Under the pieces are notes generated by a model, which was given only the letters and a program-made list of their open reading frames with translations, searched no databases and was not told the origin of the DNA. A DNA stretch of 64,000 nt from Bactericera cockerelli (lineage: Eukaryota > Arthropoda > Insecta > Hemiptera > Triozidae). A program made the translations under genes and the position numbers. The stretch spans positions 1,362,020 through 1,426,019 of the forward strand of contig CM044961.1 of the NCBI GenBank assembly GCA_024516035.1. Reading direction: 5' to 3'. This document shows, one piece after another, positions 13,149 to 23,369 of this stretch; position 1 is the first letter of the stretch; each line of letters opens with the position of its first letter.

Positions 13149-13510
13149 CATGAGCCAGCCTCCAATCTGGACGAGGAGGTGAAGGAGCTGGAGAGACTGA
13201 AGCCTCCTTCCGGTGGCAATGAGGGCCGCAACTTTATGGGTGATGGCCGCAACTTTATGAGCGAAGGCCGCAACTTTATGAGCGATGGCCGCAACTTTAT
13301 GAGCGAAGGCCGCATGAATGGGGGTCCCAAGACTCATGAAGGCCGAAAATCTGATGAGCGATGAGCGAAATACTATGGCCGGCGGCCGAAACTCTGCGAC
13401 CGATGGCCGCAATTCTGTCGGTGAATCGATGGCCGTGATGAAATCTCACGCGGCCATGTACAGCAATGTGAACGGCCGCATTCAGGGACAGGCCGAAACC
13501 AAACAAGAAG
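13149..13510 (+). CDS. Gene 1 internal exon A with GRNFM heptapeptide repeats
   Basis: The acceptor is 'tctgttccag' ending at 13148; the donor is GTTAGT at 13511. The exon begins HEPASNLDEEVKELERLKPP, then has four 21-bp units encoding GRNFM followed by GD, SE or SD, then a more diverged RN-rich stretch ending in KQE. It leaves in phase 1. Read literally, the frame stops at TGA 13362. Removing one A from the AAAA at 13346-13349 joins it to the open second half and restores the repeat as GRNLMSDERNTM, so I read this as a single-base assembly error or a fresh indel. No Cys is present. The upstream exons with start codon and any signal peptide were not found. Function is unknown; this is a low-complexity, probably extracellular or secretory-pathway segment. 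Confidence 0.65.
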
Positions 13511-13590
13511 GTTAGTGACGATTTGTATTGTAGAACTCCTTATACCAGTATAAACCAGAAGAAGGTTAGTGACTATTTGTATTGTAAAGT
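13496..13590 (+). repeat. Duplicated exon-A end plus splice donor
   Basis: 'caagaaggttagtgac' followed by 'atttgtattgta' at the exon end is repeated about 50 bp downstream as 'agaagaaggttagtgac' and the same intron bases. This creates a second GTTAGT donor at about 13565. Confidence 0.75.
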
Positions 13591-13598
13591 TTCAAACA

Positions 13599-13819
13599 TA
13601 ATAATATAATAATAATACTCTTCAGTGGAAGGTAACCACCAGACGAGGTTAATGCTCAAAGAATTTTTTACCACCTAACCCTCAGAGTCTTACTATTAGA
13701 AGGTCAAATACTAAAATAAAGGATGAAAATCAATGCATAGGGTGGAATTCGAACCAACGGATCCCTACACTACCTGGATTGACAGACTAGCGCGTTAACC
13801 ACTTGACTACGAGTGCACT
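13599..13819 (-). repeat. SINE-B (tRNA-derived)
   Basis: On the minus strand the head reads GTGCACTCGTAGTCAAGTGG with B-box 'GGTTCGAATTCCACCC', followed by the family tail ending 'cactgaagagtatta'. Many copies lie in this window. Confidence 0.85.
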
Positions 13820-14249
13820 ACATAACCACAACCAATCAAAATAAAGAGATATAGTTTTCTTCATAAATGGATATAGGTATTATTACTAAAATTATTGTTA
13901 ATGCTACATTTCTTACACAAAATTTCTGGAAGCAATAGTAATACTGTTGTTCCGATTAACTCTTAAATAACAATAAAAAAACAATATTTACACTTGTTCT
14001 TCCTACGGTGTTTTTTTTATTTTAAAATTAAATAATAGAGTATTGTTACACAACATTACCAAACGGATTTTTAGTTTCCTTATCCCATAGAAAAGAAAGT
14101 AATGGAATCAGCCAAAAAAAAAAAAAAAATAGACGCAAAAGCACACAATCTATGCATGTTAATTTTTAGAAAACTACCATGTTTAAAAAAAAAGTGTAGT
14201 TCTTGTGCCCCGGAACAACTTTCGCATGTACATACATTCCGCTCCGGCC

Positions 14250-14317
14250 GGGATTCGAACCCGCAACCTCCGGGTCGGTAACCAACGCTCTGAACCACTG
14301 AGCCACAGAGATCGGCA
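14250..14317 (-). repeat. tRNA-like SINE head next to the exon B acceptor
   Basis: On the minus strand it reads TGTGGCTCAGTGGTTCAGAG, then GCGGGTTCGAATCCCGGCC, an A-box and a B-box. It ends about 30 bp before exon B. There is no continuing acceptor-stem pairing, so it is not called a tRNA gene. Confidence 0.6.
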
Positions 14318-14346
14318 TATTGAACGAACCAATGTTTTATTTCCAG

Positions 14347-14474
14347 TGAACAAAAATGGAGAAACCTACGCGAAGATCCGCCAAAACATCGAAGCTAAAA
14401 ATGTGGACAACTCACCCACTCCTGAGACCAACATCATCACAGCTGTGGACATACCCGGGCAGAACATTCATAAG
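14347..14474 (+). CDS. Gene 1 exon B
   Basis: The acceptor 'atttccag' and donor GTGAGT at 14475 define a 128-bp exon. It enters in phase 1 (joining to exon A gives Val) and leaves in phase 0. The peptide starts NKNGETYAKIRQNIEAKNVD and ends in PGQNIHK. It is polar, has no Cys and no recognised domain. The 3' end plus donor is amplified as four 18-bp units downstream. Phase agreement with exon A and the clean codon pattern support it. Function is unknown. Confidence 0.75.
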
Positions 14475-14536
14475 GTGAGTAACATTCATACAGTGAGAAA
14501 TATTCATTCGGTGAGTAACATTCATATAGTTAGCAA
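14462..14536 (+). repeat. 18-bp repeat of exon-B end and donor (4 units)
   Basis: Units read 'acattcataaggtgagta', 'acattcatacagtgagaa', 'atattcattcggtgagta' and 'acattcatatagttagca'. The first spans the real exon/intron junction. The unit length is divisible by three, and the frame stays open as NIHKVS, NIHTVR, NIHSVS, NIHIVS. Confidence 0.85.
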
Positions 14537-14696
14537 CAATTTTTACAATTTTTTTTAACTGAAACCTGTGCAGTAAAATGTACAATAATATATCTAATTA
14601 AATATCTCAAACTTGTCTTAAAAAACTTTTAATGTCAACTGCTTTTCAGAATGTATTACAAATAATGTAGTTCCATTTAAGATACCAAACTTGACC

Positions 14697-14853
14697 CCCA
14701 ATGCGGCCGCCCCCGGTAATGATAAAAAATATAAACCTATTAGAAAAGGTTTCCCCCTCAATATAATGGTACACGTGTTTATGGCATTTAAAAAGAAATT
14801 AATTCGTTCTCTAAATATTTCGAGTTGTTCCTTTTTTTTTTTGGCGGACCCTG
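14697..14853. mobile_element. MITE fragment related to 24702-25146
   Basis: It ends in 'ggcggaccctg' followed by TA and shares the 'ttccccctca.tataat' interior with the complete element at 24702-25146. The other end is missing. Confidence 0.6.
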
Positions 14854-14948
14854 TATATTATACAGCTACAAAGCCCGGCTTAGATATGACCTCTACAGTC
14901 TGTTGTTGTCGTGATGCACTAGGAGAGTTAGGGTGTTATGCAGAGTCC

Positions 14949-15067
14949 TCACTGTAGGGTCGTCTGTTTGAAGCGTCTGTACGCATGCGCATTCAGATGT
15001 CTCTTTAATAAATCATTGTCAAGGTCGAAGTATTCCCTACAGCAAGCTCGAGACCACCCTACAGTGA
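14949..15067. mobile_element. Short inverted-repeat element
   Basis: 'tcactgtagggt' at 14949 is mirrored by 'accctacagtga' ending at 15067, giving a 119-bp sequence with ~12-bp terminal inverted repeats. It lies 62 bp upstream of exon C. Confidence 0.45.
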
Positions 15068-15129
15068 ACCCTATAGGGATAACTAAATCGTCTCTGCATA
15101 CCAGCCTTAATATTTTTCGCTGTTCCTAG

Positions 15130-15254
15130 GTCTACCACCAGCGCCATCCAGCGGACACTTCTGACAACAACATTCTCAACGTGTTGAACGTCCTGGAGCC
15201 CTTCATTCGAAACGCAACATGGACTACTCGAGTGCCATGGATCAAGCGCCCCTG
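15130..15254 (+). CDS. Gene 1 exon C
   Basis: The acceptor 'ttcctag' at 15129 and donor GTGAGT at 15255 delimit 125 bp, entering in phase 0 and leaving in phase 2. The peptide begins VYHQRHPADTSDNNILNVLN and continues LEPFIRNATWTTRVPWIKRP. It contains one N-glycosylation sequon (NAT) and dibasic or basic motifs, compatible with a secretory-pathway precursor. It joins exon B in frame. No domain is recognised. Confidence 0.75.
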
Positions 15255-16780
15255 GTGAGTGAAAACTGAAGCTCTGCGCATGTGCATGCAACACTGTGAA
15301 ACACTGTAGAGTTTGAATCATAGTTGTGATTATTTAATTAAATTATATTTTAATTTATAAATAGGTGTTTATTTTATGAGACAATTAATTGCAACACTTC
15401 ATGTATAGTTTTCCTCCTGTTTGGGATTGCACAATATGTAAATGTATAAAAAAAAAATTTTTTTTTTTTTTACAAATAAAATATTTCTCCCAACTTAGTT
15501 TGTACGTATAGTTTGTACTTATTATCAAAATATTTTTATATGTCTCGGATTCGAATTTTGATGTAACTTACTTTACCGACTTGAGTTTCGTCTATTTCAT
15601 GATATTATCAAAGGAACAAAAAATTACGTTCGGTTGTCAAATATAATAACTCAATATAAAAAAGTAAAGTTTGTAATTATTTAAAGTTTAAATAGCTCTT
15701 TATTAGGTGAAGCAGGATAAAAAATTGTATTTGTATTTTTAAAAGTAAGTCAATTTTTAGGAGTAATTTGTTAATTTAATAGCTGTGTAAAAGTGATTTA
15801 TTAAAATAATTATATTATTGACTGTAATAAAATGTCTTTGCGTATACTTAGAAATCCTCATACCTTATTATTTTCCTTTCTCTGTTCCGATATTCTCTTT
15901 TCCTATTATGTAGAATAGTTCTGATGTCCATAGAGAGATTAGAAAATTGTCCACCTTTGCTTTGCACGTTTTATAGGACAGTATTCTTTTTTTTTTTTTT
16001 TTTTTTTTAAACTATGACATCTAGATTTATTAACAGTAATACACATCTTCCATAGTAGAACAAACTGGAAGTGTGCCCAGCATTCTGGTATTCTGTATTT
16101 TTCTGGTTTTTCCGATATGTGTTTCTTGGATCGGAGCGGTTGCTCAGCTCTTCAATGGAAAACTCTCATTTAAAATATATTGTCACTAGAGCAAGCAAGC
16201 AATGCTATCCACTAAAAAAATGTGACATTTTATACAAATTCAATCAAGGAATATTTACAATTATAGAAAGAAAACATGATCAAGGGTAGTGCAAATGCAA
16301 ATGGCATTCTTTACCGTGTAATAATAACAAGAAAGTAGCTAGCTCTTTATCTTTTTATCTTTTTTCAAATTTGTCTCTCCATCTCAACAAGGTTAGCATA
16401 TAGGATACAGGCAACTACTTTTTATTTATTTTTTTATCATCGACTCAGTGTTTCAGACAGGATAAGTTGAAAGTTTGACGTTTGAAATCAGAAAAGGGTT
16501 TTGTTGTTGTTGTTGTTGATGTTGTTACAAGCTGTCAATTCAACTGTTTCTCCTGTCAAGTACAAATATAATTATTATGTACTCACATCACATGACGAGG
16601 AGGTGTTTTTCCCAGTAACCTCCTCATGGAAGTGTAGTATCCAACCGGTGGGTGGTATGAAAGAAAAACAGCTTGAAGTTTTCCTCAGAAGCAAAGACTT
16701 CGTTTAAAAGTAACTTTTTCTGTTCTACTCCATCTTTTCTTTTGACTAACCTTGTTAGAACAACATTTTTGAACATGAAC
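15255..16780. other. Intron sequence, no gene seen
   Basis: AT-rich intron with a poly-T run near 15988-16008 and a GTT microsatellite at 16501-16520. Open frames at 16071 and 16501 show no splice context or codon pattern and are not called. Confidence 0.6.
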
Positions 16781-16797
16781 TATGTTTTACGAAACAG

Positions 16798-17243
16798 CGG
16801 GTTTCAAGCGCTTAGACGTTAGAAAGTTTGTTGTGTACGTTAGAAAGTATATTGTGTACGTTAGGAAGTGTATTGGGTACGTTAGAAAGTGTATTGGGTA
16901 CGTTAGAATGTGTATTGCATACGTTAGAAAGTGTATTGTCTACGTTAGAAACTGTATTGTATACGTTAAATGTGTATTGTATACGATAGAAAGTGTATTG
17001 TATACTTTAGAAATTGTATTGTATACGTTAGAAAGTGTATTGTGCACGTTATAATGTTTATTGTGCACGTTAGAAAGTATATTGTGTACTTTAGAAAGTG
17101 TATTGTATACTTTAGAAAGTGTATTGTATACGTTAGAAAGTGTATTGTATACGTTAGAATGTGTATTGTATAAGTTAGAAAGTGTATTGTATACGTTAGA
17201 ATGTGAATTGTGTACGTTAGAAAGTATATTGTGTACTTTTTTC
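16798..17243. repeat. 20-21-bp minisatellite (about 21 units)
   Basis: The unit is 'gttagaaagtgtattgtata' with drift, in head-to-tail array. Long open frames on both strands (YVRKCIV / NTLSNVY) follow from the period and are not genes. Confidence 0.95.
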
Positions 17244-17373
17244 ACATTAAAAATCTCTCAAAGCATTAAACATTTTTCTTCTATAAGACGCTTTAACTCG
17301 TCAGTAGACATGTCGTTCGAGCCGATTCTTCTGATATTAGAGTGTACAGTTTGCAGGTCTTCAGGTAACTTAG

Positions 17374-17420
17374 TAGGGAATCGGTGATCTCGACTGAGTC
17401 TGACAGAGCTGGAGGGACAG
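17374..17420 (+). CDS. Gene 1 candidate microexon (47 bp)
   Basis: GC-richer 47 bp between a weak acceptor 'aacttag' at 17373 and a strong donor GTAAGG at 17421. Entering in phase 2 from exon C, it reads C-RESVISTESDRAGGT and leaves in phase 1, exactly the phase needed by the 32-bp candidate at 18878. A better-looking acceptor at 17356 would run into a stop after ten codons. The phase chain C to here to 18878 to exon D is the main support. Confidence 0.4.
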
Positions 17421-17836
17421 GTAAGGAGGATCTAATTAGTGCAAGAAGATTTTTTTTTAAGATACTTTCTATTTTTATAAATCAACAAACATTTTATCAA
17501 AAACAACAAAATGAAAGAACAATAAAAATAAACAAAAATTGAAAAATGTTCATCAATTTTTATGAATACATTAAAAATAGTATTTAAAGATGAGAAGTGA
17601 GAATGTGTTTTAGAGAGAGAATATGACCACAACGACAGTTTGGTGGAGGGATACGTTTGAAAAATTAAACATTTTGATGAGCTTAAAAGTCAAACCCTTT
17701 GATGAATATAGCATGACATGGTGAGTGAAAAGGAATACCTAACTACAAACTCCGTCAAAAAATATCAGAGCACCAAGTTTTCGCTAAAAGAACTATATGG
17801 AATTGTTAGTTCAAAAAAGGACAAGAAAACACCCCA

Positions 17837-18047
17837 GCCAGCGTCGATGGCGTGTTGAATACACCAGTTCTCATTCAGTCACTGAAGTTAAGCAACATCT
17901 AGTGAGGCTAGGACTTGGATGGGTGACCATTCAAATTCGAACCCTCGTGATGCTGGCTATTTTTACCCCTACTCAGGTTGAATAAGTTTGATTTGGGTAG
18001 CTGGTTTGGGAGTTTTTCAGCGATAAGACCCCCGTCGTGATAAGACC
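17837..18047 (+). repeat. SINE-D (5S rRNA-derived), clearest copy
   Basis: The head reads 'ccagcgtcgatggcgtgttg', 'aatacaccagttctc', 'gaagttaagcaacat', 'ggacttggatgggtgacc' and 'cgtgatgctggc'. Order and spacing follow 5S rRNA (box A, intermediate element, box C, closing stem). Then comes the family tail 'tttgggtagctggtttggga'. This shows that the family arose from 5S rRNA rather than from a tRNA. Confidence 0.85.
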
Positions 18048-18182
18048 AAAAAAACATCCCATAGATAGTAGGTATTTGTACTTGTACTTGTATTTTTTTT
18101 ATTTTTTTAAGTAGGAAATTGTGTTAGCAGGAAACGTGGATATTGTTATTTTGACATTTTCATGTCTTTGCTCTGGCACATA

Positions 18183-18370
18183 ACCAAAATTATGTGACGA
18201 AATTATGTAACGAAATTATGTAACGATATTATGTAACGATATTATGTAACGAAATATTGAATTGTAAAGGAGAGAAGAGGGAAAGTGTGTGTCATGCGCA
18301 CAATGGCGAAGTATTGAATTGTAGAGGGAGAGAAGAGAGAAGGTATGTGTCATGCGCACAATACGAAATT
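18183..18370 (+). repeat. 13-bp and 57-bp tandem repeats
   Basis: Five units of 'gtaacgaaattat' (18194-18255) run straight into two copies of a ~57-bp unit that starts 'attgaattgta' and contains 'tgtgtcatgcgcacaat'. Confidence 0.85.
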
Positions 18371-18493
18371 TGGTCAGTTGGGTTTTGGACCTTGAATAGT
18401 AAAGATGAAAATGTCCCAATGGTTGCAGACTCGTATGCAAGCGTTTTTTTAAACAAAAATTTAACATCGCTTTCAACTGCATGGTCATATCAG

Positions 18494-18590
18494 TAGTCAC
18501 CGTGGCAGAGTGAGTTAGCGCGCTAGGCATTGTACGCATGGTGACCTGGGTTCGATTCCCAGCGGGGCAGGAATTTTTTTATCAGAATTT
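18494..18590 (+). repeat. SINE-C (tRNA-derived) head
   Basis: 'agtcaccgtggcagagtgag', 'ttagcgcgctaggcatt' and B-box 'gggttcgattcccag'. After 'cggggcagg' the sequence departs from the longer copies at 32038 and 34011. Confidence 0.8.
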
Positions 18591-18598
18591 GTCTACAC

Positions 18599-18785
18599 AA
18601 TATATACCCATTACCCAGTGAATGACCAACTGTGGCTATGTACCTCTTTGATGGTTGATCGCACATAGAAATATGTGGTTCAGGACGAGCCAACTTTGAA
18701 ATAAAGTTGGCTGGAGACCAGCACTCACCCCTCCAGCTGTAGCCAGTGAATGACCAACTGTGGCTATGTACCTCTTTAGCCGTAT
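18599..18785. repeat. Dispersed repeat shared with 63590-63710
   Basis: 'ggttgatcgcacatagaaat', 'aggacgagccaactttgaaa' and 'ctccagctgtagcca' occur here and at the right end of the window. A 'ccagtgaatgaccaactgtg' phrase occurs twice inside this copy. Confidence 0.7.
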
Positions 18786-18877
18786 TTTTCTTTCTAACCA
18801 AAGTGAATTCAACTGGAATAAAATAAACGAACTGGAAGAAAGTTATTTATAATAATTTTGCATTGTTTCTCTAACAG

Positions 18878-18909
18878 ACTCAACACCTAGTCGCCCAAGT
18901 CGCGGTGCA
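18878..18909 (+). CDS. Gene 1 candidate microexon (32 bp)
   Basis: A strong acceptor 'gtttctctaacag' and donor GTAAGT at 18910 enclose 32 bp. Entering in phase 1 it reads D-STPSRPSRGA and leaves in phase 0, which fits exon D at 30180. Phase 2 entry directly from exon C would hit a stop, so the 47-bp candidate at 17374 is needed between them. No expression evidence. Confidence 0.5.
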
Positions 18910-19377
18910 GTAAGTTGTTCCTAATGTACCATGGGGCCATTGACAATGTTCCTTAGCACTTTGTTCTGAATAAAAAAATATCATCAGGCAATCAGCTTTG
19001 AAGTTTATCCAGGCAATCAGCTTTGAACACCTTGTATGCACACTGTATGATTGTGTGTATGTACCTATAGAATATCCATATTATACATATTATGCTTGTA
19101 TGATAGGTATCCAACATTTGTTACCTGAGCGAAAATCGATTTTCAAATTGACACATCTGTCTGTCTGTTCCTTTCAATGAAAAGATAAAAGATAACGATT
19201 GGAAAGGGTGAGCTTGTTATTTTTTATAGCGTTATTTTTATTTGTATTTTTTTCTAGTGTCATTCTTATTTTTTCAGGTCGTAGTTTTTTCGATCGTTAT
19301 TTTTATTTGCGTGCTTGGAGACAGGTAGGAAGCGCGAATTAGGTTTGTTATATTACCGCAGAGAGTGAGACAATCTA

Positions 19378-19450
19378 TTTTGAAACAACAACAACAAAAC
19401 AACAACAGCAAATACAACAACAACAGCAAATACAACAACAACAAATAGAA
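19378..19450. repeat. (AAC)n microsatellite
   Basis: Run of 'aacaacaac' with AGC interruptions. The open frame on the other strand is poly-Leu and is not a gene. Confidence 0.9.
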
Positions 19451-19786
19451 CAGTGACAGGAGCAACAGGAAGCTCATTTGTCACTGACGTGACGCAGGAC
19501 CGTAGCTCCTGTTTTTTTTCATTTTTAATTTTATTTTTACAGGGTCCGCCATATTTATTTTTTATTTTACAAAGTAACGGGTTAAACTTATGTGTGAAAT
19601 TTGATTATGAACCATTTTTTTATTTTTAATTTTAACATATTAACGGGGTTCATCCATGTTTATTTTTTATAAATTAATTACAAACAAAAGGCTTCTACTA
19701 AGATATAATATAAGTACTTAGAACCATTTTAAAATGCCTATATTTTCGAAATTAGAGCTTCATAATGATTTTTTCTTTGATGACAT

Positions 19787-20309
19787 AATAATAACGGTTT
19801 TCAGTGGAAGGTGATCATCAGGTGAGGTTAACCCTTTCACTGTACATCTATGAATTAGTTGGGAAAAAAATTATGAACAATGCTTTTTTGAGTTTGTTAG
19901 AGTCCATAGATGATGTTTCCAAAAAAAAAAAAAATCTTCAAAACTGAAAAATCTTTTGTTTACAAACGCAGTTCAAACCCTAGACTACACAGTTTTTACT
20001 GAGAAAATCAAGAGGGAAGAGAACAAAAAAAAACAACTCCAAAAAGTACAGAAACAAAATCATAGAATGCAGCACTGGTATTTTCAAAATCAATTCATGT
20101 CCCTGAGCAAGGACAAATTCAGTGAAAGGGTTAATGGTTAATGCTCAAAGCATTTTCTGCCACCTAACCCTCAGAGTCTTATTATTATGTGGTCACAAAC
20201 TCACATTGTTGAGGGAAAATTGTTGCACTGGGTGGGATTCGAACCAACGGATCCCTAGGCTACCTGGATTACCAAACTAGAGCCTTAACCTCTTGACTAC
20301 CTGTGGGTT
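19787..20309 (-). repeat. SINE-B split by a TTAA element
   Basis: The left part (19787-19831) and right part (20131-20309) together make one SINE-B on the minus strand. The interruption is the 299-bp element at 19832-20130. Confidence 0.85.
19832..20130. mobile_element. piggyBac-type MITE (TTAA target)
   Basis: Terminal inverted repeats CCCTTTCACTG / CAGTGAAAGGG are flanked on both sides by TTAA (19828-19831 and 20131-20134), the target of piggyBac transposases. The interior has a short Lys/Gln-rich open frame with no transposase motif. It is non-autonomous and lies inside SINE-B, so it is younger than that copy. Confidence 0.85.
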
Positions 20310-20357
20310 GCTAGGAAACGTGGTATGGCATTTATTGTAACACTCACCATTCACTTA

Positions 20358-20480
20358 CCATTCGGCGGTTCAAGTCCGGGTTTCAGGTGAATTTAGTAAA
20401 GCGAGTTTGTAGTAAATTTTAGTAAATTAGTTGTGATATCTCAAAAGTGACTAACACAAATATGTTAACTTAATAAGCAT
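20358..20480 (+). repeat. SINE-E fragment
   Basis: 'gcggttcaagtccgggttt' followed by 'agttgtgatatctcaaaagt' and 'atgttaactta' matches the tail of 55513-55702. Confidence 0.55.
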
Positions 20481-20690
20481 AATTATAATAATATCGCCTT
20501 ATTTATACTTCCCGATTAGGACAATCAAGTCCCATTATTCCAGCAGTAAGTCCAAGACGTATTATTATGTGGTGAAAATCCCACATGGGAGGATAACTTA
20601 TCATGTCCCCGGGCTTGGTTTCGAACCCATGACTTCTAGAATCTCTGGATTCACAGAGTGCCGCTTTTACCACTGAGCTACCAGGACAGA
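20481..20690 (-). repeat. SINE-A (tRNA-derived)
   Basis: Full-length on the minus strand, with the tRNA-like head at the right end (TGTCCTGGTAGCTCAGTGG) and an ATT-type tail at the left. Confidence 0.85.
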
Positions 20691-20699
20691 ATTAATGTG

Positions 20700-21720
20700 C
20701 CCATATTATGTTTCTTGAAAATTAAAAGAGCCGAACACAGAACAGGAAGATTTTTTTCCCCTTCTTTTTTTTTCTTTTTCCCTTTATCAACCTAATTTTT
20801 TTTTTGTATTTTTTTTTATATATATTATGTTCTTTAATTTTCTAAATTATACTTCAAAACAATCCACACCAGCATTATGTTGAAAGGGGTTGTTAAAATA
20901 TTAATTATGTAAGATATTGTTGGTGAAGTATTGTGAATTAAATAAAGAATGAAAAAAAAAAACCAGTATATAAATTAATTGAAAGTAGGTACATAATTTT
21001 ACTTAAATTGTTGTTTAAATATCAACAATCAACATCAACACAATAAATATTATAGAAGAAGTCGAATTGAAAATAATTGGAAACTAGTCAAGAAATGTTT
21101 AATGTTTTAATTAGTATATTGTTTTAAAAAGTTTTATAAGGTATCCTTTGTCATATGGCAACCTGTTGATGTACAGGAAGGTTGAAATATATATATGTAC
21201 ATTAACATTTTAAATTTGTAAATAAGACTATCTAAGTACCCATTTACCGGGCTTATTATATTTTTACATCGTTAGTAACACGAAGACAAAGTGACAGTAA
21301 TTTCCAGAATAACAATTTGAAATAATCAAAAACAAAATAGGTACCTAATGTGAAACAATTTTTTTGAACAAATGAAATCTGACACACATTAAGAATTCTG
21401 TGAGAAATGTAGAAGGAGGCACCTGTTTGAGATTTAATGACGACACTTTGAAAGATGTTGAACTGTTGAAAAATTAAAAAAAAAACGTACATTTATTTAT
21501 TTACACTTTATTTTTTTTACAAAACAATCAACAACAACAAATTAATAGCAATAAATTTAAAAAAAAAACTTAGAAATATGTACAAAAAAATACATCAAAA
21601 GTTGCTTTATTTGTATAGTACAATAAAATTAATAGATAGTATGTTTTTTTCTTAATTTTTTTAAAAAAATAGATTTTATAAATGTGATTCTATTAAAACT
21701 CTTTTTGCTAAATATTTGAC
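20700..21720. other. Intron sequence, no gene seen
   Basis: AT-rich with T and A runs. The frame at 21256-21492 (minus) shows no splice context. Confidence 0.6.
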
Positions 21721-21721
21721 A

Positions 21722-21796
21722 CACAAAGTACTCGACCCAATGACCTACAGGTTATCAGTCCACTGCCTTATCGATCGAGTAAGTCGATTTACTGAG
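21722..21796 (-). repeat. SINE-E head fragment
   Basis: On the minus strand the region gives a '...TACTCGATCGATAAGGCAG' type head, related to the 'gcttgatggataaggcggcg' head at 55513. Confidence 0.45.
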
Positions 21797-21997
21797 CTTG
21801 GTTTAGATTTATAATAAATTATTGTAATATCTCGCTCATACACATAGGTATGTACAAAAGCGAAGAACATAAAACATACATCCTGTTTCACGACAATATC
21901 AAACGCTGAAGGAAATTGTTGAAAATTTCAAAAAGAAATTCCTACGGAAAATATTTGCGTGGGAGGAATCCTTACACGATCTTACACATAGTTACAT

Positions 21998-22245
21998 GAG
22001 AAAGAGAGACAGAGAAAGAGAGAATGAGAGAAAGAAAGAAAGAGAGAAAGAAAGAAAGAGAGAAAGAAAGAGAGATAGAAAGAAAGAGAGAAACAGAAAA
22101 AGAGAAAAACAGTGAAAGAGAAAAAGAGAATGAGAAAGAAAAAGAAAGAGACAAAGAGAGAAAAAAAGAAAGAGAGAAAGAGAAAGAAAAAGAAAAAGAG
22201 AGAAAGAGAAAGGAAAAGAGAGAGAAAGAGAGGAGAAAAAATATT
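21998..22245. repeat. (GAAA/GAGA)n purine microsatellite
   Basis: Uninterrupted AG-only sequence. The Arg/Lys/Glu and Ser/Phe/Leu open frames on the two strands are artefacts of the repeat. Confidence 0.95.
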
Positions 22246-22598
22246 CAAAACAAGATGGAAAAATATGGGTAAGTTCAATGGAGCATAATATAAAAATAAG
22301 GTATCTTCTTTTCCAATACATTACTCACTGAAGTAGGGATGTCAAACTTTATTGTATGAATCTGGAAGATTACTTGTACGTATGTATGTATGTACTATTT
22401 ATGTATGATTTTTCTTATTATGTCACAACTTTAGTGGCTGGCTCAGCATTACGCAACTACAAATAAATTAACCTCTTACTATACAATGTATCAGTATAAA
22501 CAGAAAAGTGAGAAGTTGTACTAGATGTACATAAATATCAGAACATACCTGGACAGCTGTTTCGAGCTCATTTGTAAAATACGACAATACACATTGTT

Positions 22599-22779
22599 GT
22601 CCCGGTAGCTCAGTGGTAAAGGCGACATATTGTGAATCCAGAGATTCCAGAGTTTGTGGGTTCGAAATCCAGCCGGGACATCACAAGTTATCCTTCCATT
22701 TGGGATGCTCCACAAGCGTCTACAGTAGCTGCTGTTTTATGACTACAAAAAAAACTATGAAACACCCATCTGTAAAAAA
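22599..22779 (+). repeat. Mosaic SINE: SINE-A head with SINE-F tail
   Basis: The SINE-A tRNA-like head 'gtcccggtagctcagtgg' and body to 'tttgggatg' switch at about 22709 to the SINE-F ending 'gtctacagtagctgctgttt' and 'tatgaaacacccatct'. There is no intervening sequence. Confidence 0.75.
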
Positions 22780-23369
22780 ATATTAAATCTTGAAGCCAAA
22801 AATCTTAGAAGCCAAATAAAAATGGCTTGGGATGGGTCAAATAAAAATCCTCTGAATATAAAAAGTAAACGAAAAATAAAATAAATGATTTATTCATTTA
22901 TCATAATTATTTATTTTACCTGAATACCCAGTATTTTTTTGTTGAGAATATAACGAAAACTTCAGAGCCGGTAGATTAAATAGGCCTAAGGTTTCTGTCT
23001 TCCCACCCTTGCATGTAAGCTCCGTTTCTAACATATGGAAAGCTTGGCCTAGCACAACACAAGGTAAGCTTGGCCTAGCACAACTTTTCCTTTCAGTGCT
23101 GACCTTACATATTATTTTTTTTTATTTTTTTATTATATGTATAAAAAAAAGCTTGGGGTTTAACGTCGCTTTCAACTGCATGGTCGTATCACTTACATTT
23201 ATCTAATATTCAATTTTCTCAGAAGTGAAATGGAAATTGAGTTTTCCAGGTAGGTAATAGGTAATAACGTTTGCAAAAGATGTAAATCGAAATGAAATGA
23301 TAATAATGATTTATAATAATATTGAGATACAACATCTCATATTACTCACATAAACAGTGCCAGGTTGAG

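Noticed and set aside
16782..17387. Overlapping ORFs with YVRKCIV / NTLSNVY repeats
   Set aside because: Produced by the 20-21-bp minisatellite on both strands.
17837..17960. 5S rRNA gene
   Set aside because: Too diverged, internal deletion, and followed by a tail shared with ten other copies; a SINE instead.
21972..22321. Arg/Lys/Glu and Ser/Phe/Leu ORFs
   Set aside because: AG microsatellite; no coding pattern.
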